64,000 bases of DNA, from assembly GCA_019054805.1 (NCBI GenBank), contig JAHQIY010000004.1, positions 7,200,501 to 7,264,500 on the forward strand, given 5' to 3'. Below are positions 1-11,525 of this stretch, one piece after another. Numbering within the stretch: position 1 is the stretch's first letter; each line of letters begins with the position of its first letter. The translations under genes and the position numbers were made by a program. Origin of the DNA: Brachionus manjavacas. Taxonomy: Eukaryota; Rotifera; Eurotatoria; Ploima; Brachionidae. Below the pieces are notes generated by a model. That model was not told the origin of the DNA. It saw nothing but the letters and a program-made list of their open reading frames with translations, and made no database searches.

Positions 1-1880
1 AATGAAGTATTTGAATAATTTGAGAAATTGAAACGAGGCTCATAATGATGATTCGAATGTTGAATTATTTATTAAATTAAACTTTATTTAAATTAGATTT
101 AAGGAAAATATGAGAAACAAAACTTGAAAAATATTGAAAAATGAGCCGCTTTTAGAGTAGACATTTTGCATTTATTATTAAAATTTTATCTCATGCGGCA
201 AACTCTGCATTCATTGTCTACCTTAAATTAAAAGAGTTAATTTAATGCTTTTTTTTGTTTTAAATTAGTATTTAGCCGAAAACGAAAATATTGCTGAATT
301 ATTCTCATTTATAAATGCTTTAAATAATCTCTATTTTTATAATTTTTCAAGAATCTTTTTAAGATTGCTTTTTTTTAGAGTAAATTTAAAATTATTGCTT
401 AAAATCACGAATGTTAAGTTAAATTTTTTTTCTTTTTGTTGCATTATAATTTAAATAAAATATTCATTCCAATTGAATTATTATCGGTCTTAGAGACTTA
501 ACGCTTGCTATTCAAAGACAAAATTTAAATCAGTGAAAACCTGCTAAGAAATGAAAAGTGAATTTAGAATTTTAATTTAAATAATCTCTATTTACTTAAA
601 ATTTATTAAAAGTCTTGCAAGCTTTGATCAATACATGTATGTCAAATTAAATTAAAACAAAACCTTTTTAAAATAAAATTTTAAAATTCTCTTCTATTCA
701 GCTCATCAAGTAACACCCGAAAAAACAAGTTTCATGTCGGAGTCTAAAATTTTATTTCAAAACTTAAAACGAAATGATTAATATTTAGATGAAAAAAATT
801 TTTGCTTTTTCTTTTGATTAATTCTAAATAGTTTGTAATTTTTGATCATTTATTACAAATAAAAACTATTGCCTGTATTTTTTTAATTGATAAATATCCA
901 CCATGATAGATAACACTCGATCAAAATATGTTCACTAGAAAAATAAAATTTTTTTAAAAACAATTAAAATTCCTTACCCAAGCTTTATGAGTTGTTCAAA
1001 ATTTATTCTGAGCTCTCCTGAAAGCAAATGTCGTAATAAAATACACCTAAATGATAGGAAGTAACACATTTAAATTAAAATCGTTATCTTTTAAAAATTT
1101 TGCTCATATTAACATTTTTAGGAAACAAATTAAAATATTTAACTCGAATTTGTTTAGAATAGTTTTGTTTAAATCTAATTTTTGGAATAAAATAATATCT
1201 TCTTGATATAGAAATAATAATCCATTAAATCATCGATTTATCTTCAATATTGGTATAACAACGTATATTTGAATTATCTTTTGTAAGTATGTTCAACAAA
1301 TATATATTAGCAGAATAAATTTTTATAAGATAAATTTTTTAAAATTTAAAATTTAATTTGGAATAACTTTTGTACTTTGAATAAAATTAAAAAAATATTT
1401 AAAGGATTTGGCTAATTAATAGATAAATGTAACCAAATCGTGCCGTCATTACCAAATTGCTTATCTAAATTGAATACTAATGTAAATTTTGCCCAATATT
1501 ATTCTCTTTTATCTATTTGAAAAAAATTAATTTAGAATTAAAATCAGGTTTGTTTATCGAATAACTGAATTTATATCGGATTGTTTATTGTACCCTTATT
1601 TGGTATTAAATTTAAGACATTAAAAAACAATATGCTTTGAATACGTCTTTTTTATTACAGTTTTTATTCCAAAGCATTTTTACGCTTTTGAAATTTAGAG
1701 CCTATGTAATTTTTGACCATTTTGAAAAATTCTTCAAAAAACTAATGATTTCTAATAATTTATCAAAGATTAAGAAAAAAGAATAAAAAATTATTTGCTT
1801 AATTTTATTAATAATCATCTTGATTTATAAAAGTTTATATTATCTAAATAAAAAAATCTTTTGGTACACTCTAGTCAGAA
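1..1880. other. AT-rich intergenic DNA
   Basis: I see no open frame of useful length, RNA gene or repeat here. It is mostly A and T runs. The right end is the 3' flank of the cathepsin L gene; a minus-strand AATAAA (read as TTTATT at 1804-1809) lies about 74 nt past its stop and could be its polyadenylation signal. Confidence 0.6.
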
Positions 1881-1882
1881 AC

Positions 1883-2872
1883 TTAAACAAGTGGATATGA
1901 AGCCATTGAGGCAATGCCACACATGTTATTTTTGTTACGGGCCATCCAGATGTAACCTTGGTTACCCCAGCTAGTTCCCCAGGAGTTTTTGACAATAAAG
2001 TAATCTTGTCCTTGTCCCAATGAATCATAACCGACAGCAGTAACACCATGATCTAAGTATTGTGAGCTGCAGTAGTCATCGCTATAAATACCAGATGAAT
2101 AAAATTGGAATGACATTTGACTGGCATCAATAGCAACTGAAATTGGACCAACTGTGGCGATAGCTTCAGTTAAAGCTTCCTCGCTTCCTGACTCAATATC
2201 TACAAATCCAGTGTCAGTGGCTCCAACATTAGATGGATCAAATTTGCATTTTCCATCTCTGGCAGTGTATGGGTATGAGTCTTCGGTATCAATGCCATTG
2301 TTAGCTTTAATGTATTCGAAAGCTTGATCCATCAAACCACCATTGCAGCCCATATTACCGTATTTTCCAGAACAATCGACCAAATTTTGTTCGGACAAAG
2401 AGACTAAGCTACCAGATTGTTTGAAGTGTTGACCTTCCAAAGAGGCGACAGCCGAGAAAGCCCAACATGAACCGCATTGACCTTGATCTTTAACTGGAGT
2501 GACGTAACCTTGGGTTCTCCAGTCAACAGCATCAGGAACACTGACTTTGGTTCTTTGAATAATGTTTCTTGGTCGGCTAGCGAGTTTAGTTGAGTTGAAA
2601 CCATTGAACAATCTGGCGAATTCCAAGTTAGTCATGTCACCAAATTTGTTCATCTTGACGGTAAATGATCTTTTTCCCAACTGAGCTTGTAAGTTGTGCT
2701 GTCTAATGAATCTCAAATTATTTTCCCAAATTAAACGTCTTTCTGTCTCTTCATTTTCTGAAGCATATCCTTTTTGATGAGTTGTTTTGAATGATTGCCA
2801 GTAAGTATCCAATGAACTGTCCAAAGCCGAGGCAACACATACCAAGGCAAAAGCAAAAATTAATCCTCTCAT
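1883..2872 (-). CDS. Cathepsin L-like cysteine protease precursor
   Basis: A complete, intronless 329-residue papain-family (C1A) preproenzyme. A hydrophobic signal peptide (about residues 1-16) is followed by an I29 inhibitor prodomain with an ERFNIN-type helix (residues 41-60) and a [11 protein letters not shown] motif near 75-85. The mature enzyme starts near VPDAVDWR (112-119). The oxyanion Gln130, catalytic Cys136 (in [11 protein letters not shown]), His275 (LDHGV) and Asn296 (KNSWG) are all present, so the enzyme should be active. Length and the [10 protein letters not shown] segment fit cathepsin L rather than B. By family it is an endopeptidase of lysosomes or the gut lumen, freed by removal of the prodomain. 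The first ATG directly precedes the signal peptide, and a TATA box lies just upstream. Confidence 0.95.
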   Translation of the reverse strand: MRGLIFAFALVCVASALDSSLDTYWQSFKTTHQKGYASENEETERRLIWENNLRFIRQHNLQAQLGKRSFTVKMNKFGDMTNLEFARLFNGFNSTKLASRPRNIIQRTKVSVPDAVDWRTQGYVTPVKDQGQCGSCWAFSAVASLEGQHFKQSGSLVSLSEQNLVDCSGKYGNMGCNGGLMDQAFEYIKANNGIDTEDSYPYTARDGKCKFDPSNVGATDTGFVDIESGSEEALTEAIATVGPISVAIDASQMSFQFYSSGIYSDDYCSSQYLDHGVTAVGYDSLGQGQDYFIVKNSWGTSWGNQGYIWMARNKNNMCGIASMASYPLV

Positions 2873-2916
2873 TTTTTGATTTTAATTAAATTATTTTTTT
2901 TCGAAAATAATTCAAT

Positions 2917-2925
2917 CCTTTTATA
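2917..2925 (-). promoter_or_regulatory. TATA box of the cathepsin L gene
   Basis: The minus strand reads TATAAAAGG, a near-ideal TATA box, about 45 nt upstream of the cathepsin ATG. With the usual spacing of about 30 nt to the start site, the 5' untranslated region would be only about 15-20 nt. The start site itself is inferred. Confidence 0.6.
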
Positions 2926-4146
2926 CCGAATTCTCCTCAGAAAATTTAAGCTTAATGAGAATTAACAGTCTTTTTATCACTCTAAATTTTCAAACGATAA
3001 GGTTTATGTCTTAATTTTGATTAACCATTTTTCTCTTTATCTTTATAAAACTGATTTTTTAGCTTTATTGAGAACTTGAACAGTTTATTAAAAAAAACTG
3101 TGTCAAGTTTTATTGCTTAAAAAGTCACAAGGCCTACAAACCCTAAAAAAAATTACGTGTTTTTAGACAATTTAATTATTTGCTTGTCACATGAAAAAAA
3201 GACTCACAAGACTGATCATTAGAGTATGATCAATTCGTCATTAATATAAGAAGGTAATTTAAAATTTAAAATTAAGTTTTTTTCAAAATGAAGATATTTC
3301 AATACTCAAAATGCTAATTTTTTAGCTTTTTGTAAAATCAAGTTTTGATTTGAAAAATATTAAAACTTAAATTATTGTTGATAATAAATCTAAGAAATAT
3401 AAAAAAACCGAAATATTCTTTTAAAAAAGTTACTACAATTTTTCTTTAAAGATCCAAATTTAAAAGTATTTTTAATTTTGAATAAAGATAAATGAAAGAA
3501 ATTACAGAGTAAATTTAACCTTGAATTTAATTAGTTATTCTGGTAGAAAAAGTGGAAACTCTAGTGGAAACTTTACTTTAGAATGTTTAAAATGATCTAT
3601 AGATAGGAGTTAATTCAATTCTTGTATAAAGAATTGAACTTTCTAATGTTAAATTTTCAAATTCATAAGCAAGTACTTTAAATCAATTATCTAACTCATG
3701 TAACTTTAAAGGTTGTAAAGTGTTTTTCACATTAAAAACTTGTTCGAGAAGGCAGAAAAATACTTGGTCTGGCCACTTAAAAAAAAGGGAAAAGGTGCAT
3801 TTCAGTTGTATTGAAATATTTAAAAACTGGAAAAAATCCACAATTTTCAAATCTTTAGAATGAGAAAATATTGAGTAAAAAATTGGTGATTTTATCTTTT
3901 TTTGTTAATTTAAAATATTTTATTTTAGATAAATACAAATAATATTTTGTCACCATGAATTAAATATAATTTTAATAGACATTGATTTTTTTTTGATTTG
4001 ATTCAAGACTAAAAATAAAGCAAAATTTTGAAAAATTAATTTATTTAACCACAACATTTAATTAAAAAGTTTTAATTCAAGAAAAAAAAATCAAAACAAT
4101 TTTTCTTATGTTATTAGAGAGAAAATTATTTACAAATTTGATAAGA
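2926..4146. other. Intergenic spacer between cathepsin L and semaphorin
   Basis: AT-rich spacer with no supported gene. It contains the proximal upstream region of cathepsin L and the 3' flank of the semaphorin gene. Nothing repeated was noticed. Confidence 0.5.
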
Positions 4147-7100
4147 TTATAGTTCCTGATCGAGATTTGTTCTCATCGGAAAAGCAAACGAAGTACGCTG
4201 ATTTTTAATTGACTTGAGCGTAGCTGATCCATTTAGATTTGAGTAATTGCCAAATCTTAAAGTTCCGGTTCCATTTGTAATATTTACACTATTAGAGCTT
4301 AGAATACTCGAGTTAACATTATTCATTAAACTGTTACTGTTTTTATTAAAATCCTTATGGTTTACATAAGTGTTAAAGCTTTTTGTCGGTAGGCCCAGTG
4401 TGCTCATTTTTTGATTGTTTTGCTTGGTTTTCTTAAGAGTTCCTGAGTTAATTGTTGAATTAATCATTTCTTCATCGTCATCTTCATCTGGTAAAACATC
4501 ATTGAGCAGTGAAGAAATTCCAGTTGGATCAAAACGATTACCAATGGTAAAATATTCTTTACTATGATTAGAACTAACTGAATGACTACCTGTTTCCGAG
4601 CTGCTCGAACTAAATTTGGCATTTTCAGTGGTGCAGCTTGAGCCAGTAGCATCATCCGAATTCTCAATTATAAACTTTTTGTTAGCTTTCAACCTTTTTG
4701 TACGAATACAGCCGCAACAATTCGTTGATTTAAAACTTAAACAGGCTAGAATAAAGACTAAAATAGAACCGAGTATAAAAGTGGCTATTCCAACAAATGC
4801 TAAATGGTATAGAGTGAATTTTTTCTCTTCATTGTTGTTGATATCTGAAAATTTGTCCATTAAACCTTTCTTACGGGAACAATTTTGGCCATAACAAGAA
4901 ACAATTTCTTCATTTTTGCCTTCGCATTTAAGACCATCTAAGCAAATACGAGACCGTTTTTGAAAACCATTACCACAGCTAACAGAACACTGACTAAAAT
5001 CAGACCAACAACTCCAGCCTAATTTATCTACATTTGATTTACACTCACATCTTTTGATTTCTTCGCCACTTCCAAAACAAGTTCCATGAATACATTTTCT
5101 GGATCGCTTTTGTTCGTCGCGGCAACTTTTACACTCAGACCAAGTACTCCATTCACTCCATAGTCCCAATTCCTTTAAATCTCCTTTAATACAAACATGT
5201 AAATTAATTTTTTATCTATTAATAAATAAAAAATTACTCAAAGATTGACATATTATATTATCTTTGCATAATCTGTACTCAACAGAAATGCTTAAATTTA
5301 GCATTTTAGTTTGAGCGATGTCAGCATCTGGGTCTAATTTACACATTAATTTGGACCTTTTATCCAATTTTTGGCGTGTTTTATTATCAAAGCCAACATT
5401 TTCCCACTCTGTTGTGAGATCTGATTTTTGATCAGGACATCTGTGCGAGTTGCAAGTGCGCCATTCCTGATTACATCCAACACATGATCTGCCATTGCAT
5501 ACACGACGCCTCATCTGAAAACCTTCACCACAAGGCTTGCTACATGCTTCCCAAGCGCCCCAACTGGACCATTGACTGTTCGAATGGCAAGGATTAATCA
5601 TTTCATGTGTGCATATTTCTTCTTCTTTCTCAGGACCCACACACAATCTACCATTGAACCTAGGAGACGGATTAGTGCAAGATCTAGTTCTGGTTCTGAT
5701 CACAACTGAATTTTTATTTGCCGTATTAGGTTCGCATATGGATAAAGAATTAATTTTGCAAGCTGACCAATCCGACCATTCAGTCCATCCACCATTTACT
5801 TCACAATCCAAAATTTCAATTGATTCATTTTCATCACAATTTTTGCCTCCATTCCGGGGTTCCGGGTTATTACAGAGTCTCATTCGGCACTTGCAGATTT
5901 CGCCACTATTGGATTTGCATTTGACCCATGGCCCCCAATCTGAAAATCCTCCATCGACTGGAGTTTTAGTTAAAGGACAAGTATTTATTGCATATTGATG
6001 CAAATTTTTATTCGAACTCAATGATTCTTGAGTTTTAATTTTAAAAATTGAAAGACATTTTTGGTGTCTCGAATCCCAAACACAATAAGGGTCCATGGTA
6101 TTTAAGCATCCAAAATAAGTGCCTTGAGCCTCACAATTCGATAGTTTGAGCTTAATTAAGTTAAAACTTGTTGCAATTAGCAGATTTCTGTCTTGGGAAT
6201 TTCCAATTATTGCCATATTGTTTATTGAATTTGAGATAGATTGCTTATTGGATTCAAATAGATCGATTTCTTCAATTAAGCAACTGGTAGGTTGACGCTG
6301 TCCATTACTTATGACAGTGTATTTGTGTATTGTGTTACGTCCAGTAGCAGCAAAGAGAATGTCAATATTCTCATGCTTGGTATCAATATTATCAATAGTT
6401 ATCTTAACAAAAAAGCTATTTTCAAGCACCACTAGTGGCGTTTCATAAATCGGCTTGATACTTAAATGCTTAAGTGGAAATCGATTTGAAACAATAAAAC
6501 CATTGCTTGAACGTTTATTGTCATTAAATTTGCTGGATGGTTCACATTTTGGAGATTCGAACGTTTGGTCAGATGGCTCCCAAATTGAGGTAGCCGACTT
6601 TTGATGAGTAAATGGCCCTTGAAAAGCAGCTTCAAATGAATCAATGTTGTAAACACAAATTGCGCTTCCTTTCATTGCATTTCTTAAAAAAATTAATAAT
6701 TTCTTATTAATTGAACAATTATCTTTTAATTTTTAAAGCTTGAATAAAAAAAATATTATAGCTAAATTGAAAATTGAAATTCCTTTATAGAAAATTTGAA
6801 TGTGCAAATTAGTTTTGTAAAAAGGATCCTGCCATAATTCTTCTCAAATTTTAAAGATTACATTGCTGAAAATGACTCATGAAATTAAAACTATTTAAAA
6901 AAAAATAGCACGAATTATACTGAACCCATGAAGAAACAAATTAATAGTGAATATAAAAACTGATTTTTATCAAAAGAAAGTCTCTGCATTTAAGGTTTAA
7001 ATATTTAAAAAAATATTAATTCAATAAATTTAATTACAGACTATAATTATTTAAACCAATTATTTAAAGAAATTTAAAAATTTTAAATTTTTTTAATATA

Positions 7101-9289
7101 ATTATATTTTAAATTTTATTATATTATTAAAATAAAAAAAATTGTTTTGATTAGTTTTTTTTGTGGAATAAAAGTTAGATAAATTTTTTTTTTTTCTAAT
7201 TGTTTTTACTTGCAAAAAAAATAAAAAAATATAGATTTTTTTATTAGAACAATTAAAAATATTCCATTTTGGATGTAATCTATTTGATTTCGTTTGCAAA
7301 GTAGCTTAATCTTTCCAAATTAATGGTTTACACTCTAATCTTTTGAACACTAAGACTGTTCGAATGGCAAGGATTAATGCATCAATTAGAACTTTATTGG
7401 AATATTTTCAAAGAATCTTGTAACGATTTCGTTTTTAATTGTTATTTTTAAACTAAAATTTGAAATTTCTATCTTTTTTTGGCTGATAGGGTTTTTTATG
7501 TTTTTAAACCGCCGGCTAAAAACTAAAAAAATTCAAACGAATTTTTCACAAAAATTTACGAACGTTTTATCTTAGTGGGAAAAAGATTTTATCACAAAAT
7601 TGAAAATAAAATATTTTCAATTTTAGAGATGTGATCTTACTGAATAGTGTTTCCCTAAACAATTAAAAAAATTAATTTATGTTTTTATTTTCAAACTTAA
7701 GTATTCTATTTATTGTTTTGATAAACTTTTAAGATATCTTCTTATTATTTAAGTTGTTTAATAAATTCTTTTTATAATTTCTAGAAAATAATAAGTAAAA
7801 TAATTATTTTGAAATATTTTTTTTAATTTTTCAGGATTTAAATTATGAAACTAACCGATATAAATTTTAAAAATAAAAACTTACAGTGGAGTGTTGAAGA
7901 TAGCGTAAATTAATTTCTTTTTTTCATCATAGAATACATCTTGAATTTCATCGAAAAAATACGGATATCTTTTCTCTTTATCATGATTAAGGTAAATATT
8001 AAAATTATCCGAATAAGCCTGATATGAACTGGGCAAAAAGCAGTCAATTTTCGCTTTTTCGAAAGAAATCCATTCATCATGATTTGAGGCACCTTGTTCA
8101 TGTTTACAGACCCTTACAACTCTTGAAACTATTTTCTATTTAATTAAAAGAAATAAAGAAAAAAATAATAAAAAAAAAATTCATAACTAATACCCCTCCA
8201 AAATTCATATACTCTAGTGCATTTTCGCGGATGAAAAAATAAACATAATCACCAATGCTTAATGATGCCACAAAAATCGGCTCTAGAAATAAAATTAAAT
8301 CAAATAAAAATGTACACAAAGTTTACGAAGTCGTACCATTAAGCCAGTTAGAATTGTACGGAATTGTTCTCAAAGCTTTTGATGGGCCTATATTTCTAGC
8401 TATCAAAAAATCTGGTTTCATTCCTGAGTTTTCATATTCTATATTTGTACCAAAGTAAACGTCTCCATTAGACAAGCTCACGAATGTAGAGCTAACTTGA
8501 GGTGACTTGGATATGCGACCTATGCCTTGCATGTTTTCCAATATCTCTGTTGGAGAAGATGCCGAGCGGCGTGAACAAAAAGTATTAATGGTATTTGTCG
8601 CGCAAAAGAAAATTTGCTCATTCTTAGAATTATTTCCAAAATAAAACCCTAAGAGATTAATATAATTGTGGCACGATTTTTCATTGCAATAGTCTGAGTT
8701 TTCATTTTCTAAAACAATTATATCATGGTGTCCATCTTTTATTCGAAGTCTGTCTTGGGCGTACGAAAATTTAATTAAAAAATCCCTAAAATAATTAAAA
8801 TAAAATATTTATTTAAATTCTTAGATAAATTTTTCATACTTGGCTGATACATATACATTCTCATTTTCTGAGTCTACTAAAATTTCTTTAAAGTCGCTTA
8901 TACTGCTAAGATCTGTTAGACCATGTCGATAAACCAGTTCTTCTTGATTCATTGTGTCCATCAATTCTGGAAATATTTGCATGCGATTTTTTCCCTCTAA
9001 AAAAATTTTCATTTTTCTTGATTTTTAAGTAAATTAATTTACCTGAATAGGTCACATGATTAGAATTTGAGCTATCTTGAACAACGCTACTTCGCACTTT
9101 TCTAGGCGTATTATTCAATCGAACTTTTTCATTAACATGTGGATTTACATCATTAAATTCATAGCAATTCATTGATTGCGCCAAAAAACCGAAATAAATA
9201 ATAACTATTATTTTGATCACAGTCCATTTGAAATATTTTGAATAATCAGTTTTCATTTTTGACCAATTTGAACCTGATGTACCCGTCAT
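4147..9289 (-). CDS. Class-5 semaphorin (transmembrane, thrombospondin repeats)
   Basis: Seven exons: 9043-9289, 8840-8996, 8337-8785, 8194-8282, 7885-8135, 5238-6682 and 4147-5183. All junctions are GT-AG and in frame, giving 1224 residues. A hydrophobic leader (about 19-42) precedes a sema domain that runs to about residue 578, with family-like segments YNSNWLN, VYFFIREN, RVVRVCK and GSAICVYNI. A PSI domain follows (about 579-607, YFGCLNTMDPYCVWD). I count five clear thrombospondin type-1 repeats (about 640-694, 695-758, 767-815, 885-928, 935-982), plus a degenerate stretch between the third and fourth. Then come one membrane helix (about 1003-1030) and a Ser/Asn-rich cytoplasmic tail of about 195 residues. 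Sema plus TSP1 plus a membrane helix defines class 5, which are guidance cues acting through plexins. Vertebrate members have seven repeats. Introns are 43-59 nt except 6683-7884. Met12 is an alternative start. Confidence 0.9.
7354..7378 (-). repeat. 25-nt copy of semaphorin exon sequence inside its own intron
   Basis: These 25 nt in the 1.2-kb intron are identical, in the same orientation, to 5574-5598 in the next exon, which encodes the linker between thrombospondin repeats 2 and 3. Bases outside the 25 nt do not match. Chance identity of this length is very unlikely in a window this size, so copying during repair or replication is inferred. Confidence 0.85.
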
Positions 9290-11222
9290 TTGAATTTAAA
9301 TTAATTATTTTAAATAACCATTTTGTTTAACATTAATAAAAACCGAATCTAATTTTTTTTTCAATATCTAAGGTCAATTCGATATTTGTATAAACTAATA
9401 TTTCAATTTATTTAAAATTCTAAATAACAAAAATAAATTCCTAAATATTCTAGATAATTAAATTGATTGTGTCCGAACAAAAACTCGGAAAAAATTAGAA
9501 ATACGATACAGATGTGAAAAAAAAGATTAAGATTAAGACAGCGGATAGTTTTCATTTATGTTGACAAAAGTAGTCTAAAAAAAAGAAAAGAACTTGCAAA
9601 ATTAGTTAAAACTGCTCTATTTATTAAAACTTATGAATAGTTCCTTTTCTTATCCTGGTCTTATTTAAAATTTTAGTTGCATGTTTAATAAGAGTTTTAA
9701 TTAGTTATTCAAGATCATTTCTCACTCAAAATTAAAAATTAAACAAAATATATATTTTTTGAACTGGTTTGTTGAGAAAAATAAAAAAAATTGTGCCTTA
9801 TCTGTTATCTGTCACAGCATCCGCGCCGTTTTTCTTCCGATTATGCAACTTTTTCTAAAGGGTCATATAATTAGAATCAAGAAGAAAAGAGATTAATTTT
9901 CCGTTTATCGATTTTCTATTTAATTCAACTAAATGATTAATTTCCGCAAATTGTATATTATCTTCCATTAAATGCTTCGGGTTCGAATAAATGTTAAGAA
10001 ACAATTTTTTTCATTTATTTTCCATTCACTAATCGTTCAGCAATATAACTATAGCTCTTAAATCGATGGTTACGCAAAGTTTGAGAAAATACTAATTAAA
10101 AAAAAAATTAAGAACAAATATTTGAGTGAGACATGGGATGAAAAATAAAATCATTATTTTCTTAAAACGTTTATATCATACTTATCGTAATATTTGCCTA
10201 TTTTAGCAAACTAATTTACTCTAGACCCTTTAAAAAAAATTAAAAATTCCTTAATCAAATTCTCTTTCTCATTTAATTCAAAAAATATCATTTCAGTAAT
10301 AAGAGTAATTTGAATAGTTCAAAAATTAGTCTAATTGATCTAAGTCGTTGTCATAACTTTGATTTTTGAGAAAAATTTACGAGCCGTGCCAACTCAGAAT
10401 CAGTTTAAGATGCAACAAAAATAAAATAAAATATTGAATTTAAACATTTTTAATTTTTAAAAAATGTCTCTTAATTTTGATTATGTGAAAATATTAATCT
10501 TTTATTCTTAAACCACAGATAAATTTTAAACCTTAAGCTTCACAAATTTAGGACACTTAAGTTAACCTTGAGGTACTTAGTTTCAGAAAGTGGTCTAGTT
10601 ATGGAGCTTTAAATCTTGGTCAATTGATGGACAACCTTAAGAAAAAAAACTCATAATCAATAGACTTATATATTGATGCATTGCTATTGAGGCTATCAAT
10701 ATCACATTAGATTAATATGAAGCATTTCTAAGCTGGTTTAAAATTGATCTATCTTTCTGAACAATGGAAATATTATCAATAGCTTGAGCTTGTAATTTTA
10801 AATTATAAAAAAATTTAAACAATTGATACTTGAGAGTGTTCAAAAAAATTGTGTGATTTTAATACTATCATTATGATATACAATTTTAATTAAAACAAAT
10901 TCTACTTAGTCCTATTTTTTAAAGACTATTTGCGACAAAAAATTTAAAACTAAAATTAAAAAATGTGATAAATTATTTAATATATTAAATTAGACAATCG
11001 TTTTCATATCCTAGGTATTTGCTAGAAATTACACAATTTTTAGTCAAAGTAGACAAATTTTTGCAAGTTTTTCTCGAAATAAAAAATTTAATTTAAATTG
11101 AGAAACCTGAAAACTATGGTCAAAAAAATATGAACACTAAAATTTTAAATAGTTTATTTTTAATTCTGGGTATGGTTAAGAAAGGATAAATTTTAGAATT
11201 ATATTTTCAAAAAGTTTTGGTT
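9290..11222. other. Upstream flank of semaphorin and start of a gene desert
   Basis: No coding sequence supported. The semaphorin promoter should lie in the first part, but I could not place a TATA box or start site. 9790-9860 is slightly less AT-rich than its surroundings. Confidence 0.45.
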
Positions 11223-11525
11223 CAGACTTGTTTTTAAGTCACAGTTTTATGTCTAAGTCAGAAAAATTTAAGTCAAAGTTATGACTTGACTTATGATTTT
11301 TTTAAGTCAAAGCCAATGTCTTAAAATTTTTTTTTCATTTTTTTAGTGAAGTTTAGTCAAGTCAACTAATTTTCTGATTTTAAAACTAAACTTTTTTTGG
11401 ATTAAAATAAAAAATCAAATTTATTATTTAGTTTAAATCAGAAATCAGAAAATTAGTTGACTTGACTAAACTTTACTAAAAAAAAAAAATTTAAGTCATT
11501 GACTTGACTTGACTTGACTTAAGAC
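11223..11525. mobile_element. Foldback hAT-like MITE, copy A (3' end missing)
   Basis: It begins CAGACTTGTTTTTAAGTCAC, as copy B at 40108 does, and shares its interior: many AAGTC/GACTT words and a long self-complementary middle (TTTAGTCAAGTCAACTAATT pairing with its reverse complement downstream). The right terminal repeat seen in copy B is absent; the sequence stops after CTTAAGAC. TTTTGGTT precedes the element and TTTGGTT follows it, which fits an 8-bp target duplication with one base lost. No protein is encoded, so it would be a non-autonomous element. Confidence 0.75.

Noticed and set aside
1840-2049. A 69-codon minus-strand frame overlapping the end of cathepsin L
   Set aside because: It is an alternative frame of the cathepsin exon with no independent support.
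5609-5998. A 129-codon plus-strand frame within the semaphorin
   Set aside because: It is antisense to the thrombospondin-repeat exon; the opposite strand has clear family conservation.
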